From assembly GCA_965203255.1 (NCBI GenBank), contig OZ241882.1, positions 2,418,001-2,482,000 of the forward strand: DNA of 64,000 bases, in the 5' to 3' direction. Each line of letters begins with the position of its first letter. Positions within the stretch are counted from its first letter, which is position 1. This DNA is from JAPOUP01 sp965203255. GTDB taxonomy: Bacteria; Pseudomonadota; Alphaproteobacteria; Rhodobacterales; Rhodobacteraceae. Below, piece after piece: positions 56,660-64,000 of the stretch. The notes under the pieces were generated by a model. The model was not told the DNA's origin, made no database searches, and saw only the letters and a program-made list of their open reading frames with translations. The position numbers and the translations under genes are program-made.

Positions 56660-56873
56660 CGGGACACCCGATCCGCGCGAGTAGCGGTTGGGCCCGAACT
56701 CGGCCAGGGAGCCGAACAGGCGAAAGATCATCTGGCCGCCGCTCGAAGTGGTGCCGCTCAACTCCTGGAGGTCTTTTTCAGCCCGGCACCCATTTCCTGC
56801 AGTTCCTCGGCGCGTCAGGCTGCAGGTCGAGGTTCTGTTCCTCCTTCGATACGCGTGCGTAGCCGACAGGCAT
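56660..56873 (-). pseudogene. serine recombinase (resolvase) remnant
   Basis: Starts like a Tn3-type resolvase/invertase (MPVGYARVSKEEQNLDLQ, with the catalytic Ser in ARVS) but breaks after about 30 residues. A later piece in another frame (IFRLFGSLAEFGPN) corresponds to the conserved E-helix region (normally IFRIFGALAEFER). The DNA-binding domain is absent. Upstream at 56992-57015 a 9-bp perfect inverted repeat (TCCGGCAAA/TTTGCCGGA) could be an old recombination site. Confidence 0.6.
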
Positions 56874-57235
56874 GCGGGGTCTGTCTGACAACCCGATCAC
56901 GACGCGCGAAACCATACGGTGCTTTCCAGACGCAGCAGGCAGACAATATTCCGCGGAAAGACCAGTCCCGGCTGGTCGTTTTGACAGGCCATCCGGCAAA
57001 GGTCCGTTTGCCGGACGGCACCGTTCGCAGGTAAAGTGGGTCCGGCCCGATGGTTGCAGGCTGGTCGCACGCAATCCGGGTCTGGTCCTGCCGATGGACG
57101 CACTTAATTCGTGCCGGAAGTCACGATGAATGCAGACCGAAGCGATTATGATTGCAGGTCGCTACAGTTAGGTTGCCGGAACGCCCGGGAGCCATCGCCC
57201 GCCACTAGGCGCGGGATGACGGCGTCATCCCGGCG
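56874..57235. other. region upstream of the resolvase remnant
   Basis: No gene. It contains the 56992-57015 hairpin. The rest lacks features. Confidence 0.35.
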
Positions 57236-57643
57236 TCAATGACCCTGTCCGCCGCCGAAGCGGTCGATGCGAAGCGCCGTATGGCGTGCCAGCACATCGA
57301 AATCGCTGTCGCGATGAAGCACCTGCGCGTCCACACGGATCGCAACCGCGGCGATGAGACAGTCGACCAGCCTGCGAACGGTCTCCCCCCTGCGGCGGCA
57401 AAGGCGGTAGAGGGCGGCCGCTTCCTCATAGTCCGCCGGTCCGGTGGGAGCGGTCCGCGCCCGTGCGAGCAGTCCCCGGAGGCCGCGCAGATGCCCCTCG
57501 TCCCTGGCTCCGGCAAGGACCTCCATGCGAATGGCGTCACAGACGGAGATGTCCTCCGCAAGAACCTTTCCGACACGGTCGCATACCGGTGAACCCGTGT
57601 CGCGGAGGAATTCGATCCATGCGGACGTGTCGACCAGTATCAC
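57236..57643 (-). CDS. vapC: VapC-type PIN-domain toxin
   Basis: 135-aa ribonuclease toxin of a type II toxin-antitoxin system. The PIN acidic residues are present: Asp5 in ILVDTSAWIEFL, Glu in AIRMEVLAG, Asp in RRLVDCLIAAVA and Asp in HRDSDFDVLAR. VapC toxins cut tRNA or rRNA when the antitoxin is lost. Its ATG overlaps the vapB stop (57640-57643). The pair appears intact between a decayed resolvase and an ISKra4 element. Confidence 0.92.
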   Translation of the reverse strand: MILVDTSAWIEFLRDTGSPVCDRVGKVLAEDISVCDAIRMEVLAGARDEGHLRGLRGLLARARTAPTGPADYEEAAALYRLCRRRGETVRRLVDCLIAAVAIRVDAQVLHRDSDFDVLARHTALRIDRFGGGQGH

Positions 57644-57843
57644 GCCGTCCGGCCGGTCCGCATCTCTTCGAGATCGCCTTCCCAGCCCGATCCCCGCATG
57701 CCGCGGGCCCTTTCGAGGCCGAGCCGCTCAGCCGCCACCGCCCGCAGCGCGAAATTGACGGCATCCCGCTTTGTCTTCAGGCAGTAGCGCTTCATGACCG
57801 CCGTGCAGGCGTCGTCGTCGATATCCACATTTGTGCGGGCCAT
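57640..57843 (-). CDS. vapB: VapB-type antitoxin
   Basis: 67-aa ribbon-helix-helix-type antitoxin: ARTNVDIDDDACTAVMKRY forms the DNA-binding part (VapB family, with the typical KTKRDAVNFALR following). The C-terminal half neutralises VapC. ATG 57843 is used; no ribosome site precedes it, which agrees with a leaderless transcript from the promoter at 57850-57877. Confidence 0.9.
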   Translation of the reverse strand: MARTNVDIDDDACTAVMKRYCLKTKRDAVNFALRAVAAERLGLERARGMRGSGWEGDLEEMRTGRTA

Positions 57844-57849
57844 GTGCCA

Positions 57850-57877
57850 ATCATACACACGTGAGGCAGCTGTGCAA
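57850..57877 (-). promoter_or_regulatory. vapBC promoter, probably leaderless
   Basis: Read on the minus strand: TTGCAC (57877-57872), 16-base spacer, TATGAT (57855-57850). The expected start point falls on or next to the A of the vapB ATG at 57843, which would give a leaderless mRNA. Confidence 0.55.
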
Positions 57878-57892
57878 GGGACAGAATGGGCC

Positions 57893-59451
57893 GGGGGTGT
57901 AGCCCAGGATTCCTGTCATGCCGCGACGGCCTGATTCGCCCGCCAGTCGAGCAGGTCGGCCAGCCTGTGGTTCATGACGCGGCATTCCAGCGCCAGCATG
58001 GCGTTGGCGCCCCTCTCCGACCAGCGGGTGCCGGAGCGCTTCATCCGGAGCCCGAACACCCGGCAGCAGGCCTCCACGTCCCCGGTCCGTCCGCTGAACG
58101 GCCCGGGCTCCCGGACCACTCTCGCCGCCCGGCCCGGCCCGGTGTCCGCCCTGACCTCCGCGAACCGCCGGTCCCGCTCCGGCCCCTCCGGGTGGACCGC
58201 CCTGCCGGCGCCGGAGGGGTGCCCAGGCGCGTGCCACATATCCAGGACGAAGGTGACATTCCCGCCCCCGAACAGCCCGTCGCGCGTGCCGGGTGTCCAT
58301 TCGGCCCCGTCGGAGACGGCCACAAGCTCCCCGGCCCCGTGGAGGCCGCGGCGCCGGGCCTCCCGGGCGGGGCGGGCGGCGGACGCGGAGGGCTCCCGGC
58401 CTCCGGACGGCGCCGCCGCGCTGCCGGTCAGGCAGCCGACCGGCCCGCTGCCCCTGTCCCCGCTGGCAGCGCCGGTCTCCCGGTCACGCCCGTTGGCGGC
58501 GTACACGACGGCCAGCCTCCCCGCGGGCCGCCGCGCTCCCGTCCTCCCGCTTTCCGGCGACGCCCTCCACCTCCTCCGCGCGCATCGGGATCCCGGTCCC
58601 GTCGACCGAAAGGCATCCACGTGATTCCAGTGGCCTGCCCCCGGCCACCTCCTCCCTGCCGGGCTCCATGGCCCGGCGCCGCAGCGGGCCCGCCGGGGCC
58701 TTCACCCCGGCGAGGTCCCCGATGTGGCCGCTGGCCGCCGCGAAGCCCGTCAGCGGCGCCGTCCGGGCCAGGACGTCCGCCATCCCCGGCGTGACGGCCC
58801 TTCCCTCCAGGCCCAGCGCCCGGTCAAGCGGCAGGCACCCCCTGCCGCAGGACGGGCAGCGGAAACACCCCCGCTTCACCCTCACCCGTCCCAGCCGGGT
58901 GAGGAACGGCCCCGCCGTCGGCCGGTGCCGGTGCATCGGCCTGCCGCACCTGCGGCATTCCGGCCCCGGCAGCGTCCTGCCGGGCCATCCGGAAGCGGCC
59001 CCGGCGCCGCCGCGCCGCCGACGGGGGAGGCGTCCCGGAGCTCCCGCCCGCCGGCGTCGGGGTCGGGGGCGCCCGAAGCGAGGTCCGCCGCCAGCTTCGC
59101 AGGCCGGGCGCCGAGCTCCGCAGGGACGGCGGAGGGCAGCGTCCCGTCCCCGGCGACCTCCCGGCTGCGCGCCTCGCCGCCCTCCAGCCAGTACCAGATG
59201 AACCCGCCGTCCCGTTCCCGGACCACCGGCGGATGGACCGCCGCCTCGCCTTCCGCAGGACCCCCGGACACGCCACCGCGTCCGGATGCCGGTGCATCGT
59301 TTCCCTTCCGTCCCGCTTCATGGCCCACACTCCCTGTCCAATGCCTCTGGACGCGCGCCGCTGGCCGGTTCACCCGGCCCCTGCACGGCGCACGCGCCCC
59401 AGGAGTATGGACCGGAAAACGCCGGAGTCAGGAATATTGGGATACACCCCC
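57893..59451 (-). mobile_element. ISKra4-family element with recognisable ends
   Basis: Terminal inverted repeats agree at about 21 of 25 positions: GGGGGTGTAGCCCAGGATTC at the left and GGGGGTGTATCCCAATATTC read inward from the right. They bracket a decayed ISKra4 transposase on the minus strand. The right end abuts a Tn5-type transposase remnant whose N-terminus is missing. Related ends mark the miniature element at 27116-27332. Confidence 0.7.
57916..59310 (-). pseudogene. ISKra4 family transposase, decayed
   Basis: Minus-strand pieces in several frames: the zinc-ribbon-like CPSCGRGCLPLDRALGLEG, SVDGTGIPMRAEEVEGVAGK (first catalytic Asp), RLAVVYAANGRDRETGAA, then VAVSDGAEW (Asp) and NVTFVLDMWHAPG, and the end GLRMKRSGTRWSERGANAML...RLADLLDWRANQ. 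Frameshifts and a deletion before GLRMKRSG, where the catalytic Glu region should be, exclude activity. Confidence 0.75.
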
Positions 59452-60300
59452 ATGGAGACCGTCCTGCAGCGGCGCCACGAGGCGACCGCCGACCGCTGCC
59501 GCGGGGAGTCCCTGGTCCTCGCCATACAGGACACCACGACGCTCAATTACACGGTCCTGGAGGCCACGGAGGGTCTGGCGAAGCTCGGCGGCGGCGGAAA
59601 GGGCAGCACCGGCATCCTCGCCCACGCCGGGCTGGCGGTGACGGCGGAGGGCAGGCCGCTGGGCCTGTTCACCATGGACGCCGGTTTCCGGGACGACCCG
59701 GAGGACGGCAGCCGGCGCTGGCTGGACGGCCTGGACCGCGCCCGCGGGCTGGCGGCGGCCTGCCCGGACACGCGGGTGGTCTCCGTACGCCACCGCGAGG
59801 GCGGTTTCCGGGAGATGCTCCGGAAGGGCGGCGGGGCACGGGGACGCGCCGCTCGTCCGCGCCAGCCGCTCGGTGCGGCAGCGGGTGCGGACCGCGGAGG
59901 GGGAGACCTGCCTGTGGGAGCATGCCGCGTCCCTGCCGGTCCTCGCGGCGGAGGCCGCGGTCCTGCCGCCGAAGCGCGGCGGCGGCAGGGGGCCGCTCAC
60001 GATGTTCGCAGTCTCCGCCACCGAGGTCGATGCCGCCGGCGGCGAGGAGCCGCTGCACTGGCTGCCGCTCACCACCGAACGGCCGGCGGAGGGGCAGCCG
60101 GACTCCATGCGCGCCCTCACCGTGCTGGACTGGTACCGAAAGAGATGGACCGGCGGGACATGGTTCCGGACGCTGAAGTCCGGGACCCGCAGCAGGGGCT
60201 GGAGCGGCTGAACCGGGCCATCCAAGTGCGCGACGCCCTCGGCAGGGGGCCGCCGCCCGACGCGCTCGGCGAGCGGAGGCGGGAATGGGATCACCCATAT
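59452..60300 (+). pseudogene. Tn5/IS4-type transposase remnant
   Basis: Plus-strand remnant of a Tn5-like transposase: SLVLAIQDTTTLNYT (first catalytic Asp), GLFTMDAGFRD, then VVSVRHREGGFREML (normally VCDREGDF, so the second Asp is lost). After a frameshift: GEEPLHWLPLTTERPAEGQ and YRKRWTGGTWFRTLKSGTR, in which the catalytic Glu position reads Gly-Thr. The N-terminus is absent at the ISKra4 boundary. It is related to, but distinct from, the DUF4338-Tn5 fusion at 18480. Confidence 0.75.
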
Positions 60301-61250
60301 AGGTGTGGGCTGTTGTAAGCCCGGGCACCCGTCAGTTCCGGTGTCGGGACCGTGGCGGAACCCAAAGTCTTGCCGCGGCCGCCCGAACCGCGATAATTGT
60401 GCAAGAGGCTCAACTGCAATAGATTGTATCCCGGCTCCCATCCGTGCTCTGTGCGGTCTGGATGTGCTGCGCTGGCAGCGATGCGAACCCAATCTCGGTT
60501 TAGCTCGATGCGGTTGGTGTGTTCATGACCAAAGAGTTGGATGTGAGAAACGTCCCCAAGGTGACCCGCGAGTTCTTGCCCGTTCGCGAGCCAGTTGTAG
60601 GGGTGATGGCAGAAGACGAGGTGCGTTACCCCGTACTCATGTGTAAGGGTAAAGCTGGCGAGATCGACGAAAAAGCTACGTTCTTTATCAGCGTGGCTGG
60701 ACACAAACGCAGAGTTCAAGCCGGTTATACACAGCGTCGATTCATCGTTTAGTTTATAGCGCCGCTCGATTTTGGTCCTGTCTGGGGGCAAGAGGCTGCA
60801 GAGATACTGGCCGGCGAAGTTGTTGTAGTTCTCGAGCGGTCCGTAGAGCTGTTTGCCGTTGTCTTCGTCGGTGAGGTATCCGCGGAGTTTTCCTTCCAGC
60901 AGGTGTGGCTCGGTGCTTTGGATATCTTTGTGAGCAGCTTGCACCATGGGTTTCTTCGCGATGTCGCGCTGAACGTCGTGGTTACCAGGGATGACAGAGA
61001 TATCGCTGACGTCGCACCCCACTGCCTGACACAACTTTTCGAACCATGATTGCGCAAATTGGTACTCGTCCCGATCGCCAGAAAAGGCGATATCGCCGAA
61101 TGCCAGAACCGCATCCGGCACTGTGCCGAGCTGTTCGCACAGCTGTTTGGCACCCTGTATCAGTCGTGTCCTTAGATGATGGTTTGGGTCCATGGCAAAT
61201 CCTGCCTCACCCTTACGTAAGTGAATGTCCGAGATATGAAGGATCAACAT
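60291..61250 (-). pseudogene. metallophosphoesterase with replaced C-terminus
   Basis: From ATG 61250 about 280 residues form a calcineurin-like phosphoesterase with every metal motif: LHISDIHLRKGE, FGDIAFSGDRDE, PGNHDVQRD, CHHPYN and GHEHTNR. After GYNLLQLSL (near 60410) the sequence loses family character and ends with a tail (GARAYNSPHLYG) read from DNA next to the Tn5-type remnant. The gene thus lost its natural C-terminus, although the catalytic domain may still fold. Similar stand-alone phosphoesterases act on nucleotides or nucleic acid ends. Substrate unknown. Confidence 0.7.
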
Positions 61251-61439
61251 ACGTTGTTGTCCCCGGGTACGCACTGGTTAGTGACCCGTGCGGCGGCTGA
61301 GCGTTTCAGGCAGATAGGTGTACTTACGGTCATCCAGGGAGTCTTCCGTACGATAGCTATCCGGCGCCTCTGGTTCGCAAAGCAACGAGCCCGAGTTGCC
61401 GGCCAGAGTTGGCCGTTAATGGTTGCCTGATCGCTTAAT

Positions 61440-61506
61440 AGGCCATATATGGCCTCTTAGTAAGACATACAGGAACAGCACAACAACCGGACAAAAGTGT
61501 CTGGTT
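61440..61506. promoter_or_regulatory. palindromic operator candidates upstream of hipB
   Basis: Two dyads lie in the gap before hipB. AGGCCATATATGGCCT (61440-61455) is a perfect 16-bp palindrome. AACCGGACA...TGTCTGGTT (61485-61506) is a 9-bp inverted repeat with one mismatch, 32 bases before the hipB ATG. HipB proteins bind such palindromes to repress their own operon. Confidence 0.5.
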
Positions 61507-61537
61507 ATGCTGGTCTACCCAAGATAAGAGGTCAAAT

Positions 61538-61894
61538 ATGGCGGGCTTTCGCAGACAAGAGGTCAAGTCTCCGCAGGCTTTGGCAACTGATCTCGGTTCC
61601 AAGATTAAACGGCTTCGCTTGGCGAGGAACATAACCCAGACCAAGCTTGCGCGAACCGCAGGGGTGTCCGAACGTACGCTGAGGCGCCTGGAGTCTGGCA
61701 ATGGAGCAACGTTGGATACACTCGTTAGAGTACTGTCTGCCCTTAAGTTGGAGCAGAATTTGGAACTCCTCGTGCCGGATCCACGCATTCGGCCCATTGA
61801 ACGTATCCGAACTGGCGGCAACGAACGCCAGCGTTCTCGTTCCGTGAAGACCAACCAACCTGCAAAGCAATGGCAATGGGGGCCTCAAGAGTGA
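61538..61894 (+). CDS. hipB: HipB-like XRE-family antitoxin/regulator
   Basis: 118-aa helix-turn-helix protein: LGSKIKRLRLARNITQTKLA and GVSERTLRRLESGNGATLDT form the XRE domain at about residues 20-75. A basic, probably disordered tail follows. AGAGGTCAAAT gives a good ribosome site. HipA-like coding sequence begins 3 bases after its stop, the usual order, but that partner is truncated, leaving an orphan repressor/antitoxin. Confidence 0.8.
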   Translation: MAGFRRQEVKSPQALATDLGSKIKRLRLARNITQTKLARTAGVSERTLRRLESGNGATLDTLVRVLSALKLEQNLELLVPDPRIRPIERIRTGGNERQRSRSVKTNQPAKQWQWGPQE

Positions 61895-61897
61895 CGC

Positions 61898-62120
61898 ATG
61901 GCTGACGCGACAACCAACGCCTCCGTAGTCCTTTGGGGTAGAGAGGTTGCTGCCGTCTCTTGGCTCGAAGAAGACGGATATGCGGTGTTCCAGTATGATC
62001 CCGAGTTCGCGGGATCAGGGATCGAACTCTCTCCTTTGGTAATGCCACTAAGTCCGGATCCGTACTCTTTCCCTGCCTTGCCGAAGCAGACGTTCAAGGG
62101 TCTGCCCGGGCTTCTTCTAC
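61898..62120 (+). pseudogene. hipA: hipA toxin kinase, N-terminal fragment
   Basis: About 75 residues match the N-terminal subdomain of HipA serine kinases: VVLWGREVAAVSWLEEDGYA, FQYDPEF, GIELSPLVMPLS and FKGLPGLL. The next conserved motif (usually ADSLPDxFG) never appears; the frame continues as arginine-rich nonsense to 62413. The kinase core, ATP site and catalytic Asp are absent, so no toxin can be made. Confidence 0.8.
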
Positions 62121-62470
62121 GGCCCCGGACATATAGAGACCGCAGGCGTTTTCGAGCAGCGGGGGATCGTCGGCTTTTTCGGGGGAAAGCGGTAGCGAAA
62201 CGACGCTCAAGAGCGCGGAATATCCCCGGAAATCCGCGCTTTCAAAAAACCGTCAACAGGCCAGCCGGCTATCGTTGGCGCAATGCAGAAGCCTGCACCC
62301 GCCGCAGCGTCCGGGCTTGGGGAACAACCGTAAGGTCAGGACACCCTAACCACCGACGTCGAAGGGAACCAACTGGCCACCATTCTGCCACATCTGGCAA
62401 ACCATTATCGTGAATCCGCCAATTCAAAGGCTGGAAAACAGAACTTGGGAAAGAAGGAAAGGAAGAGACA
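62121..62470. other. region after the hipA break
   Basis: No recognisable gene. This is where most of hipA has been replaced or deleted. Confidence 0.4.
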
Positions 62471-62668
62471 ATGAGTGTTGCAAGGAGTCTGATCAAAGGA
62501 GCAGAGGAAGCTCTCGCGATCGCCAAGGGCGAACTGGAGCCGGGCGCGATGTTTGTTCCGGAAACAGTGGACGTTGCCTCGCCTCGATCCGAAAAAGGCA
62601 GAAGCTGTCCCAAGCGGAATTCGCGAGACTCTACGGGCTGCCACATGGAACATTGACGGACTGGGAAC
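62471..62668 (+). pseudogene. helix-turn-helix antitoxin remnant (HigA/NadS type), frameshifted
   Basis: MSVARSLIKGAEEALAIAKG up to ETVDVA is in one frame; near 62580 it shifts, and the helix-turn-helix SIRKRQKLSQAEFARLYGLP followed by HGTLTDWEQ continues in another. It is typical of the antitoxin encoded second in HigBA-like modules. The C-terminus is cut off exactly at an IS30-like end. No partner toxin is present. Confidence 0.65.
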
Positions 62669-62712
62669 AGGTCACCACCGCCTTTGGTTTTGCGCTTCAG
62701 GGTGGAACGGGG
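62669..62712 (-). repeat. solo IS30-type terminal sequence
   Basis: 44 bases matching about 39 positions of the left end of the IS30 element at 35418-35460, in inverse orientation (CCCTGAAGCGCAAAACCAAA on the minus strand). It truncates the antitoxin gene and lies only a few bases beyond the infB stop codon. Confidence 0.6.
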
Positions 62713-62716
62713 CTAC

Positions 62717-64000
62717 CTATCCCAACGTTCGTTCAATTTCCTGACGCTCGAATATCTCGATGACATCGCCCGCACGAATATCCTGATAGTTCTCGAATGC
62801 CATTCCACATTCCTGACCAGACTGGACTTCCGAAACTTCCTGCTTGATTCGCTTCAGGGTCTTGAGCGTGCCTTCGTGGATCACAACTCCGTCCCGCAAC
62901 AGGCGGACGGCCGCCGAACGGCGGGCAATGCCTTCAGTGACAATGCATCCCGCGACCTGACCGACACCCGAGATCCTGAAGACCTGCTTGATCTCAGCAT
63001 AGCCAATGAACTTCTCACGCACTTCTGCCGAAAGCAGCCCCGATGCCGCCGACCTCACATCGTCCACCAGATCGTATATGATCGAATAATATCGAATTTC
63101 CACGCCCTTCTGGTTCGCCGTGTTTCGGGCGGTTGCGTTGGCCCGAACATTAAATCCAAACACCAGCGCCTTTGACGCAACGGCAAGTCCGATGTCGGTC
63201 TCGGTAATGGCGCCAACACCCGAATGCAGCACCCTGACCCGGACCTCATCGTTGCCAACCCTTTCCATCGCCTGAACGATCGCCTCGGCGGATCCCTGCA
63301 CGTCAGCCTTAACGACAATCGCAAGCTCGGCAACGGAGTCGCCTTCCTTGACGCCCGCCATCATCTGTTCGAGTGTCAAGGACGTCCCTGAAGTCGCCCG
63401 CGTCTCCCTGGCTACGTCGGCGCGATAGGCCGCGATTTCCCTGGCTTGGCCTTCGGTCTCAACAACGTTCAACACATCACCCGCCTCGGGCGTTCCATTC
63501 AGGCCCAGAACCTCAACCGGGGCCGAAGGTCCAGCCTGCCTAACGCGAGCGCCCTGATCGTCCACCAGCGCACGAACCCGACCCCACTGCTCGCCAACGA
63601 CAAAAATGTCGCCCTGCCGAAGCGTGCCATTCTGAACCAAGACGGTGGCAACAGGCCCGCGCCCCACGTCGAGCTGCGCCTCGATTACCGCCCCGGACGC
63701 TGGACGGTCGGGATTTGCCTTAAGTTCGAGAATCTCCGCCTGAAGGGCAATCGACTCCAGCAGCGTTCCAAGCCCAGCACCGCTTACCGCCGAAACCTCC
63801 ACGTCCTGAACTTCGCCACCCATCTTCTCGACAACAACATCATGCCTCAAAAGATCGGTGCGCACCTTTTCGGGCTCGGCATCCGGCCGGTCAATCTTGT
63901 TAATCGCAACAATTACTGGAACCTCCGCTGCCTTGGCATGATTGATCGCCTCGACAGTCTGGGGCATCACGGCGTCATCGGCGGCCACCACCAATACCAC
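62717..64000 (-). CDS. infB: translation initiation factor IF-2, C-terminal part
   Basis: The 427 residues in the window cover the second half of the GTPase domain and all downstream domains; the gene continues beyond 64000. The guanine-specificity motif is AINKIDRPD, followed by the IF-2 domain II/III stretches EAQLDVGRGPVATVLVQNG and KADVQGSAEAIVQAM. The C-terminal fMet-tRNA-binding domain includes GQVAGCIVTEG and GQECGMAFENYQDIRAGD. The stop at 62717 is intact despite an IS end only bases away. Confidence 0.96.
   Translation of the reverse strand: MVLVVAADDAVMPQTVEAINHAKAAEVPVIVAINKIDRPDAEPEKVRTDLLRHDVVVEKMGGEVQDVEVSAVSGAGLGTLLESIALQAEILELKANPDRPASGAVIEAQLDVGRGPVATVLVQNGTLRQGDIFVVGEQWGRVRALVDDQGARVRQAGPSAPVEVLGLNGTPEAGDVLNVVETEGQAREIAAYRADVARETRATSGTSLTLEQMMAGVKEGDSVAELAIVVKADVQGSAEAIVQAMERVGNDEVRVRVLHSGVGAITETDIGLAVASKALVFGFNVRANATARNTANQKGVEIRYYSIIYDLVDDVRSAASGLLSAEVREKFIGYAEIKQVFRISGVGQVAGCIVTEGIARRSAAVRLLRDGVVIHEGTLKTLKRIKQEVSEVQSGQECGMAFENYQDIRAGDVIEIFERQEIERTLG

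Noticed and set aside
58724..59641. Long plus-strand frames across the ISKra4 region
   Set aside because: They are shadows of the minus-strand transposase remnant and of the adjoining Tn5-type frame.
1..64000. CRISPR arrays, rRNA and tRNA genes
   Set aside because: No regularly spaced direct repeats, no conserved rRNA stretches and no TTCGA-type tRNA arms with acceptor pairing were found on reading through.

Overview
This window looks like a chromosomal segment of an alphaproteobacterium of the Rhodobacterales (Roseobacter-type) lineage. The basis is inference from gene content and order: coaBC-dut-moeB-like, divergent alkB/dnaK-dnaJ, secA with divergent ppiC-type isomerase then argJ-mutT, a MucR/Ros regulator, a DUF1523 gene and a membrane PuuD urate hydroxylase. 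No rRNA, tRNA or CRISPR array was recognised. The genome appears to be eroding. Housekeeping genes are intact, but between them lie many broken genes and decayed insertion sequences, most of them visibly richer in G+C than the housekeeping genes.

Layout. 1-9985: a sigma70-like promoter and a tightly overlapping nine-gene catabolic operon (sugar-type ABC importer, two glycerol-1-phosphate-dehydrogenase-like enzymes, RidA, a SelA/DgaE-like PLP enzyme, SDR). 10513-12909: two decayed genes, an FAD oxidoreductase with two nonsense codons and a frameshifted P1-family peptidase. 13027-16617: a DUF1523 gene split by an IS630-type element that is itself split by an IS110-type element. 16978-17865: an intact NMT1/THI5-like protein without a signal peptide. 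18480-20445: a decayed DUF4338 (DruA-like)-Tn5-type transposase and a solo IS110 end. 20935-23647: coaBC, dut, moeB-like. 24079-26105: uraH and puuD. 26267-26800: MucR regulator, with a 217-bp miniature ISKra4-type element upstream. 28235-31634: alkB, cysQ, kdsB and galU on the minus strand. 31643-34935: an RpoH-type promoter, dnaK and dnaJ. 34940-38500: an IS pile-up (IS4 fragment, IS30 interrupted by an intact IS110, IS1634-like fragment). 38835-44272: secA, PPIase, argJ, mutT. 44398-54051: a nine-gene minus-strand sugar/inositol-type cluster (SDR, three Gfo/Idh/MocA oxidoreductases, TIM-barrel epimerase, RbsABC-type importer). 54058-57235: a decayed stretch with a 100-bp AT-rich inverted-repeat element, DUF805, secreted-protein and resolvase remnants. 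57236-57843: an intact vapBC. 57893-60300: ISKra4 and Tn5-type remnants. 60291-61250: a metallophosphoesterase with a replaced C-terminus. 61440-62120: hipB with a truncated hipA. 62471-62712: a decayed antitoxin and an IS30-like end. 62717-64000: the 3' part of infB, running off the window.

How it works together. Two substrate-specific uptake-and-oxidation modules flank the housekeeping core. The first pairs an importer with a PLP enzyme and RidA, which fits degradation of an amino or deoxy sugar-like compound. The second pairs a ribose-type importer with oxidoreductases and an epimerase of the kind used for inositols and rare sugars. UraH and PuuD belong to urate breakdown. The strongest structural observations are the two nested transposon stacks, the IS110 elements with long noncoding ends that could encode bridge RNAs, and the miniature elements.
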